In this document: positions 1 to 7,558 of the stretch, one piece after another
Layout of the letters: every line of letters starts with the position of its first letter
How positions within the stretch are numbered: position 1 is the stretch's first letter
From: a virus
Virus record (IMG/VR): IMGVR_UViG_3300042868_005444
Span: 1-56,788 of that record
Reading direction: 5' to 3' (one strand)
Length of the DNA stretch: 56,788 bases
Translations under genes and position numbers: made by a program
The notes under the pieces: model-generated
What the model was told of the DNA's origin: nothing
Database searches by the model: none
What the model saw: the letters and a program-made list of their open reading frames with translations, nothing else

Positions 1-134
1 ACAAGGGTGTCGCGACCTATGAGCGCCTGACCGAGTGGAACGACCACGGCTGGGCAACCGTCCGCGTGAGCGACACGTCCTCGGGCCACGGCTGGCAGGG
101 CGACAAGCACAAGTCCTCGTGGGAGAAACTGTGA
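1..134 (+). CDS. C-terminal fragment of an unknown protein (5' end outside window)
   Basis: An open frame runs from the window edge (first full codon at 3) to TGA at 132-134 and gives 43 residues ending KSSWEKL, rich in Trp, Gly and charged residues. The stop overlaps the next ATG by one base (TGATG), the same coupling used throughout this cassette, so it is probably the end of a real gene in the same operon. No domain is recognisable from this fragment. Confidence 0.5.
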   Translation, partial: KGVATYERLTEWNDHGWATVRVSDTSSGHGWQGDKHKSSWEKL

Positions 135-397
135 TGTTCGTGATCCGCTCGATGTCCACCACAGATTGGAACGGCCGCGACCCGGTCGTTCCCTACCACG
201 TCTACCTGATGAAGCCAGAGCACCGCGCCGGTGCATACTGGACCAGCTACGGGCGGCAGATCATGCACTTTGACACGCTGGAGGCCGCCGAGGCCGAGTG
301 GAAGCGCATCGGCATCGACAAGCGGGGTCGCCGCGACATCGCCCCTATCGACTGCAAAGTCCCCGTCTGGGACGCCATCAACTATCAGCCGGAGTAA
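134..397 (+). CDS. Small hypothetical phage protein
   Basis: It encodes 87 residues beginning MFVIRSMSTT. I chose ATG 134 because it overlaps the upstream stop and has GGGAG about 8 bases before it; the in-frame ATG at 35 would run through the previous gene. The sequence is soluble, aromatic-rich and mixed alpha/beta in character, with no signal peptide or membrane segment. It lies directly before the SprT-like gene (5-base gap) in the early cassette. I do not recognise the family. Confidence 0.6.
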   Translation: MFVIRSMSTTDWNGRDPVVPYHVYLMKPEHRAGAYWTSYGRQIMHFDTLEAAEAEWKRIGIDKRGRRDIAPIDCKVPVWDAINYQPE

Positions 398-402
398 TCA
401 CC

Positions 403-1032
403 ATGACCAACTACCAGACCCCGACCGCCGAAACCTATGAGGGCCTCGACAAGGCCTTCAACCACTTCAACGAGCACCTGTTCGAGAACCGCCTGCCGCC
501 GGTGCTGTTCACCCTGACCCGCAAGGGCAAGGCCAACGGCTACTTCTGGCCCGAGCAGTTCAAGCACCGCGCCGATGGCGACACCACCCACGAGATCGCC
601 CTGAACCCCAACACCATGGGCCGCGATCTGGTCGACGTCCTGTCCACGCTGGTGCACGAGATGACCCACCTCGAGCAGGAAGAGTACGGCAAGCCCGGCA
701 AGAAGGGTCACCACAACCGCGAGTGGGTTGGCTTGATGGAGCGCGTCGGCCTGATCCCGAGCGACACCGGCGCACCGGGCGGCAAGCAGACCGGCCGAAA
801 GATGACCCACTACATCGACATGGCGGGTGACTTCCTGACCGCGTTCGACAAGCTGATGCCGTTCGATCTGCCCTACTTCACGCAGCCCGCCGGTGCCACT
901 GCGGCCAAGAAGAAGGACCTGTCGAAGGTCAAGCGCGAGTGCCCATGCTGCAGCGCCAAGGCGTGGGCTAAACAGGGCATGCGGGTCATCTGCGGTGACT
1001 GCGAAGAGCTCATGATCGAGGAGGAGGTGTGA
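403..1032 (+). CDS. SprT-like zinc metallopeptidase
   Basis: The product is 209 aa. Start ATG 403 has GGAG about 9 bases upstream; longer in-frame starts overlap the previous gene. Residues 85-89 read HEMTH, the HExxH zinc-metalloprotease signature, followed by a GHHNREW segment near 102-108 that fits the third SprT zinc ligand. The C-terminus carries a zinc-ribbon-like CPCC...CGDC pair. This layout matches SprT/Spartan-type domains, whose cellular members degrade proteins cross-linked to DNA. Phage copies are common but their role is mostly unproven. Family assignment is confident; substrate is unknown. Confidence 0.85.
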   Translation: MTNYQTPTAETYEGLDKAFNHFNEHLFENRLPPVLFTLTRKGKANGYFWPEQFKHRADGDTTHEIALNPNTMGRDLVDVLSTLVHEMTHLEQEEYGKPGKKGHHNREWVGLMERVGLIPSDTGAPGGKQTGRKMTHYIDMAGDFLTAFDKLMPFDLPYFTQPAGATAAKKKDLSKVKRECPCCSAKAWAKQGMRVICGDCEELMIEEEV

Positions 1033-1039
1033 GACAATC

Positions 1040-1168
1040 ATGACCGACCTCGAGCGCCACCTGATCGAGATGGGCATCATTGCTCATCCAAAACCAACCG
1101 AGAGAGCAGCCTGCTATGCCCCACCCCAATGGAAGCCGAGTTACCCCAATGAAGACCCGCCGTTCTGA
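1040..1168 (+). CDS. Very small hypothetical protein
   Basis: An ORF of 42 aa (starts MTDLERHLIEMG, ends NEDPPF) begins with ATG 1040, preceded by a GAGGAGG stretch in the end of the SprT gene. It fills the gap between the SprT gene and the next small ORF, which starts inside its end. The C-terminal half is Pro/Tyr-rich. It could be a real early peptide or a chance frame; packing and the ribosome site favour the first. Confidence 0.4.
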   Translation: MTDLERHLIEMGIIAHPKPTERAACYAPPQWKPSYPNEDPPF

Positions 1169-1304
1169 GGTCAAGAAGATCACGGTGTACGTCCCGAACA
1201 GGGGCGTCACCACCTCCATCGAGGGCAAGTTGCCCAGCGTTCCGGTGAGCCTGTCGATGCCCCCGTGGGTGTCAAAATCAATCAAGGGAGAGAAATCAGC
1301 ATGA
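1149..1304 (+). CDS. Small basic hypothetical protein
   Basis: From ATG 1149 it encodes 51 aa (MKTRRSEVKK...), basic at the N-terminus and with a VYVPNRGVTT stretch. It overlaps the preceding 42-aa ORF by 20 bases, and its stop (TGA 1302-1304) overlaps the next start as ATGA. The translational coupling supports a real gene. No family recognised. Confidence 0.45.
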   Translation: MKTRRSEVKKITVYVPNRGVTTSIEGKLPSVPVSLSMPPWVSKSIKGEKSA

Positions 1305-1486
1305 CCTATATGGCGGTCCTTTGGATCACGATGCACGGCGGCCTGCTGGAGGGGAGCATCTACGGTGTTCCGTTCCTGACCGAGAAAGCCTGCAAAGCCG
1401 CAATGCGCCCCATCGGCGACAGCCTCGACTATGACTACAGCATGGAGTGCACTGTGCTCCCCATTGAACAGGAGATAAAATCGTGA
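1301..1486 (+). CDS. Small hypothetical protein
   Basis: The product is 61 aa (MTYMAVLWITMHGG...), from ATG 1301 in an ATGA overlap with the upstream stop. It reads like a short mixed alpha/beta protein with one Cys in 'KACKAAM' and one in 'MECTVL'. Its end overlaps the GTG start of the next gene (GTGA at 1483-1486). Function unknown. Confidence 0.5.
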   Translation: MTYMAVLWITMHGGLLEGSIYGVPFLTEKACKAAMRPIGDSLDYDYSMECTVLPIEQEIKS

Positions 1487-2076
1487 ACCTCAACAAGACC
1501 CACAAGGCCGAGATCATCAACAAGATCATGGCCGACATCCCCCAGACTGACTACGGCAAGATCATCCGTGACCTTGTGCAGGCTGCCGCCTATCGTCTGA
1601 TGCCGGACGAGGTGAAGGCCGTCTACGACAACGAGGACCTGCGTCAGTTTCTGGCCCAGCGCCATTGCATAGCCTCTGGCAGCCGCACTGGCAACATCGG
1701 AAACATCTACTGGTGCGGCCCTCACAGCTATTCAAGCTTCTACCTGAACCGCCCTCATTTTCACAGCGAAGAGGGCAAGCTCACCCAGAAGCTCCTCAAC
1801 GAGGTCCAAGTTCCGGTGGCCGAGGCCGTGAGGCGCGCGGAAGAGCAGGGCAAGGCCCGCAATTCGATGCGCGAGAAGCTCTACACCATGCTGGCGGGCA
1901 TCCGCACGTTGAAGCAGGCCAAGGACATGCTTGAGGTCGAGCTGCACAAGTACCTGCCTGTCGAGCCACCCAAGGACGCTGCCCAGAAGGCGGCGCAGGC
2001 ATCGACGGCGCTGGTGCCGTATGTCGTGGCGAACCTGCGTGAGATGGGGTGGCCCAAGACAGAGGAGGCTGCGTGA
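1483..2076 (+). CDS. Nmad5-like putative nucleotide-modification-associated protein
   Basis: The product is 197 aa and starts with GTG at 1483 in a GTGA overlap. The N-terminal region (KAEIINKIMADIPQTDY, then MPDEVKAVYDNEDLR) and a helical C-terminal half ending in ELHKYLP resemble my recollection of the Nmad5 domain, proposed from gene neighbourhoods of phage DNA-modification systems. No catalytic motif is visible and the biochemical role of Nmad5 is not established. No DNA-modifying transferase is visible in this window, so the functional label is tentative. Confidence 0.5.
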   Translation: MNLNKTHKAEIINKIMADIPQTDYGKIIRDLVQAAAYRLMPDEVKAVYDNEDLRQFLAQRHCIASGSRTGNIGNIYWCGPHSYSSFYLNRPHFHSEEGKLTQKLLNEVQVPVAEAVRRAEEQGKARNSMREKLYTMLAGIRTLKQAKDMLEVELHKYLPVEPPKDAAQKAAQASTALVPYVVANLREMGWPKTEEAA

Positions 2077-2270
2077 TGAAGCTTGCAACCCTAAAATACA
2101 ATGAGTGGATCGAAGAGGGAGAGGTCAAGTGGGACCCGGGCGTCGACCTGACGGTTCCGGACGTCGTGATGCTTGACGCTTTGCGGGACTGCATCTTGAT
2201 CTTGAGCGAAGCCTACAACGACCTGCACAAGGTCACTTTTTCAGAGAAGATAACGGGAGCCTCAGAATGA
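2076..2270 (+). CDS. Small hypothetical protein
   Basis: It encodes 64 aa from ATG 2076 (MKLATLKYNEW...), overlapping the upstream TGA by one base with AGAGGAGG 12 bases before it. It is acidic, with a helix-rich second half (VVMLDALRDCILILSEAYNDL). The in-frame start at 2049 is less likely because it lies within the preceding gene. Unknown function. Confidence 0.55.
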   Translation: MKLATLKYNEWIEEGEVKWDPGVDLTVPDVVMLDALRDCILILSEAYNDLHKVTFSEKITGASE

Positions 2271-2539
2271 ACGCTGGCAAGAACATGACAGAAGAGCACC
2301 TCGAGGCCGTCATGGCTGCGATGCCGGACAATATGGACATATCAGAGCTTTGCGCCCTGACGCTGACCATCCACGCCGCGTACCTCGACACCCAAGTCGA
2401 GATCATCTCGGCCCTCATCTCGACGGTCTACACCTACGGGATGTCTCAGGGGATCGGCAGCGAGGCGATCTCGCGTGGTCTTCGGCTTTCTGCAGACATG
2501 CACGATGAGCAGGCCGCCAACAAAACAACCACCCACTGA
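2267..2539 (+). CDS. Small acidic helical hypothetical protein
   Basis: It encodes 90 aa from ATG 2267 in an ATGA overlap. It starts MNAGKNMTEEHLEAVMAAMP and continues into hydrophobic helices (LTIHAAYLDTQVEIISALIS) that look amphipathic rather than transmembrane. It shares the dense packing of the early cassette. No recognised family. Confidence 0.55.
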   Translation: MNAGKNMTEEHLEAVMAAMPDNMDISELCALTLTIHAAYLDTQVEIISALISTVYTYGMSQGIGSEAISRGLRLSADMHDEQAANKTTTH

Positions 2540-2549
2540 GGATGATGAT

Positions 2550-2771
2550 ATGTTTAGCATGAAGAAGACAGAAGTGCCGTTTATCCGAGACATGAAGACG
2601 TCCGCCGCCGGTGGGGTGATGGTCATAGACGCCGTGCGTTCGATGCCCTCGAGGGCTGCCTGCAACGCGGTCTACACGGCTCTGGCCGACAAGCGGGACC
2701 TGAGCGCCGAGGACCTCGAGACACTGTCCAACCGCATCGGGCGGCTGGCTTGGGAGAGGGCACGGGTATGA
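2550..2771 (+). CDS. Small hypothetical protein
   Basis: It encodes 73 aa from ATG 2550 (MFSMKKTEVPF), with a GAGGATGAT purine stretch just upstream. The C-terminal part (DLSAEDLETLSNRIGRLAWERAR) is a charged helix. The stop overlaps the next gene as ATGA. The longer frame from 2475 would overlap the previous gene and is not favoured. Confidence 0.5.
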   Translation: MFSMKKTEVPFIRDMKTSAAGGVMVIDAVRSMPSRAACNAVYTALADKRDLSAEDLETLSNRIGRLAWERARV

Positions 2772-2950
2772 CCGGGCTTCACCCAGACTACGGGCTGACC
2801 GACCAGCTTCGCGTTGAGGCCCTGCGCTCTGCCGCGCGCTTCGGAGTAAAGAAGGCTGCGGCTCTTTATAGCGTATCAGCGCCAAGCATCTACAAGTGGC
2901 GCAAGGTGCCAGCGTTGATGAAGCAGATGAGGGAGGTGGACGATGAGTGA
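2768..2950 (+). CDS. Small helix-turn-helix protein
   Basis: The product is 60 aa from ATG 2768. It looks like a homeodomain-like HTH: LRVEALRSAARFGVKKAAALY, then VSAPSIYKWRKV as the recognition helix, the pattern seen in IS3-type transposase N-termini and small phage regulators. There is no DDE domain after it and no inverted repeats, so it is not a transposase. It may bind DNA as an early regulator; that is an inference. Confidence 0.55.
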   Translation: MTGLHPDYGLTDQLRVEALRSAARFGVKKAAALYSVSAPSIYKWRKVPALMKQMREVDDE

Positions 2951-3248
2951 CGCACCAGAACGGATTTGGGTTGCTCCTTGGCGCGAAGGCGATTGGAGCG
3001 AGGGGGATTGGGACGACAACGAGGGCAAGACGCTGAACGATAAGCCTTGCATCGAATACGTCCGCACCGACCGCATCGAAGCCCTGACGGACAAGCTGTC
3101 GAAGGCGGAAGCTGGGCTGCTCGCCATTGCTAAGCGCGATGAGCAAATGATCTGGGGCGAAGACTATGAGGTGGAAGAAGCATTCAAAGATATGCGCGAC
3201 ATCTCCTGCGCCACCCTCGCAGAGATCAAAGGAGAGAGCTATGAGTGA
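2943..3248 (+). CDS. Tandem paralogue A of a small phage family
   Basis: The product is 101 aa beginning MSDAPERIWVAPWREGDW. Its first ~50 residues (APERIWV, WREGDWSEG, KTLNDKPCIEYVR, DRIEAL) match the next gene almost exactly, while the C-terminal halves differ. The start overlaps the HTH gene by 8 bases; the end overlaps the next gene as TATGAG. The motif order (PERIWV ... YVRxD) is a common small-protein architecture in phages, function unknown. Confidence 0.65.
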   Translation: MSDAPERIWVAPWREGDWSEGDWDDNEGKTLNDKPCIEYVRTDRIEALTDKLSKAEAGLLAIAKRDEQMIWGEDYEVEEAFKDMRDISCATLAEIKGESYE

Positions 3249-3612
3249 CGCACCAGAACGGATTTGGGTGGCGACTTGGCGCGAAGGCGATTGGAGCGAG
3301 GGCAAGACGCTCAACGACAAGCCCTGCATCGAATACGTCCGCGCCGACCGCATCGAAGCCTTGACCGAACAACTCGCCGCCGCACGTCAGGACGCCAAGT
3401 TTGCGGAAGATGAGTTGGAACTGCAAGAACAAGAAGCCTGCATGATGGAGAACGACTACATCAAGCTTGAGAAGGAGCGGGACGCGCTTCAATCTGCACT
3501 AGGCCGCATCCGCTCTGTTCCAGAAAGAATTTTACGCGGCGTTCCTGTTTGCGATTTGGCAGAAACACTGGCCGAAGCTGACAGCGCGTTGAACAAAGGA
3601 GGAGAGCCATGA
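3241..3612 (+). CDS. Tandem paralogue B with a coiled-coil C-terminus
   Basis: The product is 123 aa from ATG 3241, after GGAGAG. The N-terminus repeats paralogue A, including nearly identical DNA around the start codon. It then continues into a long charged coiled coil (EQLAAARQDAKFAEDELELQ and onward). The longer frame from 3166 is a shadow. Recent local duplication with divergence of the 3' half is the simplest reading. Confidence 0.65.
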   Translation: MSDAPERIWVATWREGDWSEGKTLNDKPCIEYVRADRIEALTEQLAAARQDAKFAEDELELQEQEACMMENDYIKLEKERDALQSALGRIRSVPERILRGVPVCDLAETLAEADSALNKGGEP

Positions 3613-3794
3613 CTGACCTAGACAAGCGCATGCACTTCCTCTGCGGTGAGTGCAACACCAACTTCTCCACCGAGGACGTGTTCCCGATGGACGTGAAGAA
3701 GCTGTCCAAGCTGGTGCGGGAAACCAAATGCCCGACCTGCGGGGCCGGGGCCAAGAAACTTTACATGAGGGCAGCCAATGATCCTACAGCTTAA
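3609..3794 (+). CDS. Zinc-ribbon small protein
   Basis: It encodes 61 aa from ATG 3609 in an ATGA overlap. Two CxxC knuckles (CGECNTNF near residue 13 and CPTCGAGAKK near residue 42) make a typical zinc-ribbon spacing. GGAGGAG lies just upstream. No further domain; a nucleic-acid or protein-binding adaptor is possible. Confidence 0.6.
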   Translation: MTDLDKRMHFLCGECNTNFSTEDVFPMDVKKLSKLVRETKCPTCGAGAKKLYMRAANDPTA

Positions 3795-3987
3795 CCCACC
3801 GATCCCGCTGGACACGCCCAAAGGACCCGCTCTGGCGCACCTCGTCATCGACTATGGGCCGGAGCACAACCTGTTCTGGGTCTGCTTTGGCGACCGCGAC
3901 GGCGAGTGCTGGACGTGGGACAACTCCAAGGTCCGGGGCCAGAAGAACATCACGCACGGCAGGCTGGTGGAGGAAGATCAGGGATGA
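3778..3987 (+). CDS. Small conserved-looking hypothetical protein
   Basis: The product is 69 aa (MILQLNPPIPLDTPKGPALAH...). It starts 17 bases inside the upstream gene. The N-terminal phrase 'NPPIPLDTPKG.A.AH..IDYG' followed by 'DGECWTW' is one I associate with small phage proteins that sit in early regions. It has beta-rich character and no known function. Confidence 0.6.
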   Translation: MILQLNPPIPLDTPKGPALAHLVIDYGPEHNLFWVCFGDRDGECWTWDNSKVRGQKNITHGRLVEEDQG

Positions 3988-4175
3988 GGCCCTGCCCGAC
4001 CTGCGGTGAGCAGCCGACCGTGACCATCCACGCGCCCGAGGAGTACGAATTCGTCGGATCGTGTCGCATTCACTGCTGCGACCATTACGTCTGTGCTGAC
4101 GGGATGGTGGATGCCATAGAGGCGTGGAACGAGGGGCCGAGGCCGATCCACATAGGGGAGATCACGTCGCTATGA
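3984..4175 (+). CDS. Lar-like zinc-finger protein (restriction-alleviation family)
   Basis: It encodes 63 aa from ATG 3984 in an ATGA overlap. It has an N-terminal CPTCGEQP knuckle, a second cysteine cluster (CRIHCCDHYVC) and the C-terminal 'AIEAWN' helix typical of the Lar family. Some members (Rac prophage Lar) ease type I restriction by affecting EcoKI; most phage members are untested. Family likeness is good; anti-restriction activity is an inference. Confidence 0.6.
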   Translation: MRPCPTCGEQPTVTIHAPEEYEFVGSCRIHCCDHYVCADGMVDAIEAWNEGPRPIHIGEITSL

Positions 4176-4339
4176 GCCGGGGCGAGAGTGACAGCCCAGC
4201 TGCACGGGCCCTGAGGGATGCCGGGTATCGCAAGCTGCCCGGCTGGTGGGTCACGCAGGACCAGTACGACCTCATCGTTTATATGTGCGAGGGCAACCTC
4301 AAGGACATCGAGCGGATCAAGCGTGACAGTGAGCGATGA
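4172..4339 (+). CDS. Small hypothetical protein
   Basis: It encodes 55 aa from ATG 4172 (MSRGESDSPAARALRDAG), overlapping the previous stop as ATGAG. It contains 'GYRKLPGWWVTQDQYDLI', an aromatic stretch, then a charged helix. Last gene before the XRE regulator; the next 77 bases contain no gene. Confidence 0.5.
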   Translation: MSRGESDSPAARALRDAGYRKLPGWWVTQDQYDLIVYMCEGNLKDIERIKRDSER

Positions 4340-4416
4340 TGCCCGCCCTCCCTTGACGCCACCTGTCACTATATGCGAATGTGAACACGCAAATTGTTAA
4401 GTTGGAGACACCAGAA

Positions 4417-4632
4417 ATGTCCGAACACGAAAAACTACCAGCGGACATCGTCCGTGAGGTCATCGACGAACAGCTCAAGCGCATTCGTCTGGCTCTAGAC
4501 GACCGGAACCTGTCTAAGGTGGCCGCCGGATCGGGCCTTCACGAGAACACCGTACGATACATCGCGAGCGGTAAGGGGGAGACACCCACCCTTGCAACGC
4601 TGGAAAAACTCGGCAATTACCTTTTTAAGTGA
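4417..4632 (+). CDS. XRE-type (lambda-repressor-like) HTH regulator 1
   Basis: The product is 71 aa. I chose ATG 4417 with TTGGAG about 9 bases upstream; a GTG at 4381 in frame is possible. Residues 25-68 form a Cro/CI-type HTH: LDDRNLSKVAAGSGLHENTV, then YIASGKGETPTLATLEKLGNYL. It closely resembles the 58-aa regulator at 52533-52709 (shared TV..[IV]A.G, TLATL.KL..YL). It may control the early cassette or act against the second copy. A TTGACG at 4353 could be part of its promoter but has no convincing -10. Confidence 0.75.
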   Translation: MSEHEKLPADIVREVIDEQLKRIRLALDDRNLSKVAAGSGLHENTVRYIASGKGETPTLATLEKLGNYLFK

Positions 4633-4660
4633 GGGGAGCTGCCAACAAAAGGAAAACCGG

Positions 4661-4927
4661 GTGACCATATTCTTCTTTACCATGAACATGCATGCCCGCA
4701 GTGGCACCCCAACCCACATGGTGGTCGGCACCGTCAAGGGGATCAACACCATCTCCGAGATGCACGAGCTCCTCGACCAAAGCGACTTCATCAAGGTCGA
4801 GGAGTACTACCGCGCCGGTGAGACATCGCCGAAGCGCGGCACCGTCACGAGCCCTGACGGCACGGAATACTACAGCGTCGGGGAGACCATCATCAACGTC
4901 ATGTACATCGGCAAGGTCAAGCTCTGA
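4661..4927 (+). CDS. Small hypothetical protein
   Basis: It encodes 88 aa from GTG 4661 (VTIFFFTMNMHARSGTP), preceded by AAAGGA; ATG 4682 is an alternative. The body has 'PTHMVVGTVKGINTISEMHELL' and a beta-rich end (EYYSVGETIINVMYIGKVKL). It could be a small beta-alpha-beta fold. No family recognised. Confidence 0.5.
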   Translation: MTIFFFTMNMHARSGTPTHMVVGTVKGINTISEMHELLDQSDFIKVEEYYRAGETSPKRGTVTSPDGTEYYSVGETIINVMYIGKVKL

Positions 4928-4979
4928 CCTTGACCATGACGCCTTTACCCGGCAAAACTTGAAAAAAGGCTGGTGTAAA

Positions 4980-5312
4980 ATGACGTGGAAAAAGATGGGA
5001 AGTAACTTCAAAGAGGCGGCCAGACGGTCTGTCCCCTGCGTGTCCCGCAACAGGAAAAACCCCGATATCGCCTACGTCATGATGCCGGTGGAGATGGCCA
5101 AGGGCGAGCGCGTGTCGGTCTATCACGACGGCGGGTCAAAGATCGCGCTTGAGTTCGGCCCCGACGGCGACTTCGTTGTACGGCGCGCAAGCCATCGCAG
5201 CTATTCCGTCAGGGTCACGATCCCAAGGAGGCTCGCGCATGTGATCCCCTTTGGCCTTCGCAACGTGTCCCTGCAGCCGAACGGCGAGGGTCTCTGGGTC
5301 ATCGACCTTTAG
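4980..5312 (+). CDS. Hypothetical protein at the end of the early cassette
   Basis: The product is 110 aa from ATG 4980, with AAAAAAGG about 11 bases upstream. It begins MTWKKMGSNFKEAARRSVPC and ends in a beta-rich segment (VRVTIPRRLAHVIPFGLRNV...). Its TAG (5310-5312) overlaps the stop of the convergent minus-strand gene. Basic N-terminus; nucleic-acid binding is possible but unproven. Confidence 0.6.
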   Translation: MTWKKMGSNFKEAARRSVPCVSRNRKNPDIAYVMMPVEMAKGERVSVYHDGGSKIALEFGPDGDFVVRRASHRSYSVRVTIPRRLAHVIPFGLRNVSLQPNGEGLWVIDL

Positions 5313-5767
5313 ACGTCGGCGTACCGCGTGAAGAAGTCGTCCACCTCTTCAGGAGAACGCCCCTGAGCCATGCTCATCATCTGCACCAGTGGGTCGAGGC
5401 GCAGAACCTCTGAGGGCCGCGTAGCGCGGGCTCTGGCGGCAAAGCGCTGGTCTGCCGGGACAAGGTTGATGGTCGCCTCCACCGACGGGGGCAGTACACC
5501 GGTCAGCCATCCGTTCCCGTCCGCCTCAGTGATCCACTGCTCGGTGACAAGGCCGATCAGCATCTGGGCGAAGGACAGCCGCATGTCGGTGCGCGGGTCG
5601 TAGGGCTCAGGCTCGGGGACTGGGTCCACAGCGACCTCGACCAGCTCGTACTCGCCGTTCGACCAGCCCGCGTAGGCGGGAGACACGACGTCACCGTTGG
5701 GGAGAGGGAACTGGGAGCCGGGAAGTACTGGCTTGATAATCTCCCCGTCTTTAATCAGGTTCAGCAT
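5309..5767 (-). CDS. Hypothetical protein, last gene of the late operon
   Basis: The product is 152 aa (MLNLIKDGEIIKPV...), with GGAG about 10 bases before ATG 5767. It has a beta-rich N-terminus, a Pro/Glu linker (DPVPEPEPYDPRTD), and a helical C-terminal half with 'FAQMLIGLVTEQWITEADG'. It follows tail-fibre genes with a 4-base gap, so a fibre-assembly or fibre-tip role is plausible, but no motif proves it. Confidence 0.6.
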   Translation of the reverse strand: MLNLIKDGEIIKPVLPGSQFPLPNGDVVSPAYAGWSNGEYELVEVAVDPVPEPEPYDPRTDMRLSFAQMLIGLVTEQWITEADGNGWLTGVLPPSVEATINLVPADQRFAARARATRPSEVLRLDPLVQMMSMAQGRSPEEVDDFFTRYADV

Positions 5768-5771
5768 TTGA

Positions 5772-6437
5772 TTAACTCCACGCGGCTATGCTCATCGTCG
5801 ATTGCGACGATGCAGACTTGGTGACCGTTGCAGTGAAAGGCCCTATGTTGAGCCCATTTGCATAAGCAGAAGATGCGCTGCTGTCTTCAGTTACGGCGTC
5901 GAACGCCTCGATCATCGGACTGGACCAACTGTGGGTTACTTCAGCGTAGGTGAAGCACACCGAAATAACGCTGTCACCAGACGATGAGTTTGTCGTCGCA
6001 GAGATAGTTGTCCCAGTAGTTGCGTCCGTAGACCCAACGGAAGTGGGTGCCTGAGAAGACCAACCGGTGACATTGAACACGCTGATCTGGCAGCGACCGG
6101 GTGTCCCGCCGCCAGCCAGAGACACCACTATGTCGGCGGTCGCCCCTGATGGAACGAGGAGGTATGCTATAGCGCAGTTTGTGTTTGAGGCGCTTCTTAC
6201 GGCAATGGTTGCAGACGTTCCACCGATAGATATGGCGTTAATGAAATATGATCCCGATGCGAGTTGGTTAATGGCAGCGGTCACGACAACAAGCCTGTCT
6301 GCCGACGCGGTTCCGATTGCGGTGCCCGCAAAGGTATAAGTGAACGTGTTTGAGCCGCTGCGCGCCGAGGTGACATAAGTCACCGTCGCAGCCCCGTCCG
6401 AATTTTGAGGCATCACCGGCATCAGAGGGAAGGTCAT
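5772..6437 (-). CDS. Probable fibre-associated beta-rich protein (paralogue of 23051-23812)
   Basis: The product is 221 aa from ATG 6437 (ATGA overlap with the upstream fibre gene). It is Ser/Thr/Gly-rich and beta-strand-like. The core (TYTF...IG.A.A.RLVVV, then VPSGATADIVV, GRCQISVFNVTGWSSQ) aligns with the C-terminal part of the protein at 23051-23812, so the phage carries two copies of this domain next to two different fibre loci. Likely a virion surface or receptor-contact domain; inference. Confidence 0.6.
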   Translation of the reverse strand: MTFPLMPVMPQNSDGAATVTYVTSARSGSNTFTYTFAGTAIGTASADRLVVVTAAINQLASGSYFINAISIGGTSATIAVRSASNTNCAIAYLLVPSGATADIVVSLAGGGTPGRCQISVFNVTGWSSQAPTSVGSTDATTGTTISATTNSSSGDSVISVCFTYAEVTHSWSSPMIEAFDAVTEDSSASSAYANGLNIGPFTATVTKSASSQSTMSIAAWS

Positions 6438-7558
6438 TGCAAAGCCACCGTGTTTGCCGCAGTGAAGCCATTGCATTTTGTGATGTAGACGAAAAAGTCA
6501 TGCCCGTTCGTGGTTGTGAACGGGTTGCCGGTCACCCTGTTGAAGCCGCTCATGGTGATTGCACCCGCTGACCCGCTGTTGGTGATCTGGATGACCAACG
6601 TGTAATCCCCAGCGGCAGATGGCGCTGCAAGAGTGAAGGCACCACCATTGGTGATGGTCTTCATGTTACCGCCGACCGGTGTGGGGGTGTAAGTGCCGCT
6701 CGAAATGGTGCCGTCCGCGTCCGCTGTCGTGGTGATACCGGCATAGGTAAGGGGTTGCACTGCGGTGTTAGTGGCGGAGCGCCCTGTGATGACATTGTTC
6801 CCAGCGAGCGTCATCGCTCCGACTGACGTGATGCGAGCAATCTCAGCGGCGGTCGCACCGGCAGCCATCAGGCGCAAGACGAAATCAAAATCCTCTGAAC
6901 CCGAAGCAACGTCGGTGGTGATTGCAGAAATCTGCATGCCGGTTTCAGTGTTCCCGGCGGCGGTTTCTGTAGCAAACGACATGGTCGTGCCAATACCAGC
7001 TGCTGGCGTCCCGCTCGACTGGCTGTCAAGGATCAGAACTTCGGTCGCCGTGTTGGTCGCCGCAGTGGTCGCTGTGATGTCCAGAGCGGTTCCGTTGTAG
7101 GTCAGGCCGGTCGAACCCGTAAGAACGCCGCCCGAAGAGTAGGCCACGCTCGCGTCTGGGACGGACGCGACAATATCATCAGAAGCGCGGATGTTCGTGC
7201 CGTCTGAGTAAACAGTTCGCGCGAACCCTTGCGGTGCGACGAAGGTGGTTCCAGCGCCACCGCTGGAGATCGTGACGGTAAAGGCACCCGTAGTTCCGTT
7301 TCGTACGATCCACTGACCACCAACCCCAGATGGGATTTGGTAGTTGACGTTTGCCGTCAGTGTTCCGGTGAACGTCAGGATCAGTTTTTGGTACTCTGCT
7401 GTGGTTAGGACGACAGGCGTGGTGCCAACGCCGGTGACGCTCTTGGTGGTGTTGCCGCCAAGAGCGGCGTCCAAGACCCCGAAGTTAGCGTTCAGGGGGA
7501 CGTCCCAGTTCGTGGAGTTTAGAGCTGGTTGATCGAGGTCTTTGTTGGTCGTTGCCAT
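6434..7558 (-). CDS. Tail fibre protein
   Basis: It encodes 374 aa (MATTNKDLDQPALNSTNWDVPLN...). The N-terminal pattern (NxDLDQP...NWDVPLNANFGVLD) is common in fibre proteins of podoviruses and precedes low-complexity Thr/Gly/Ala beta repeats such as 'SSGGVLTGSTGLTYNGTALDI'. There is no S74 chaperone domain. The gene overlaps its upstream neighbour by one base (TGATG). Confidence 0.7.
   Translation of the reverse strand: MATTNKDLDQPALNSTNWDVPLNANFGVLDAALGGNTTKSVTGVGTTPVVLTTAEYQKLILTFTGTLTANVNYQIPSGVGGQWIVRNGTTGAFTVTISSGGAGTTFVAPQGFARTVYSDGTNIRASDDIVASVPDASVAYSSGGVLTGSTGLTYNGTALDITATTAATNTATEVLILDSQSSGTPAAGIGTTMSFATETAAGNTETGMQISAITTDVASGSEDFDFVLRLMAAGATAAEIARITSVGAMTLAGNNVITGRSATNTAVQPLTYAGITTTADADGTISSGTYTPTPVGGNMKTITNGGAFTLAAPSAAGDYTLVIQITNSGSAGAITMSGFNRVTGNPFTTTNGHDFFVYITKCNGFTAANTVALQ

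Noticed and set aside
2768-2950. IS3-like transposase orfA
   Set aside because: Only a short HTH, with no partner gene, inverted repeats or target duplication.
4353-4381. Promoter before XRE regulator 1 (TTGACG at 4353)
   Set aside because: No -10 of acceptable match at 15-19 bases; GAATG-type and TATATG elements have wrong spacing.
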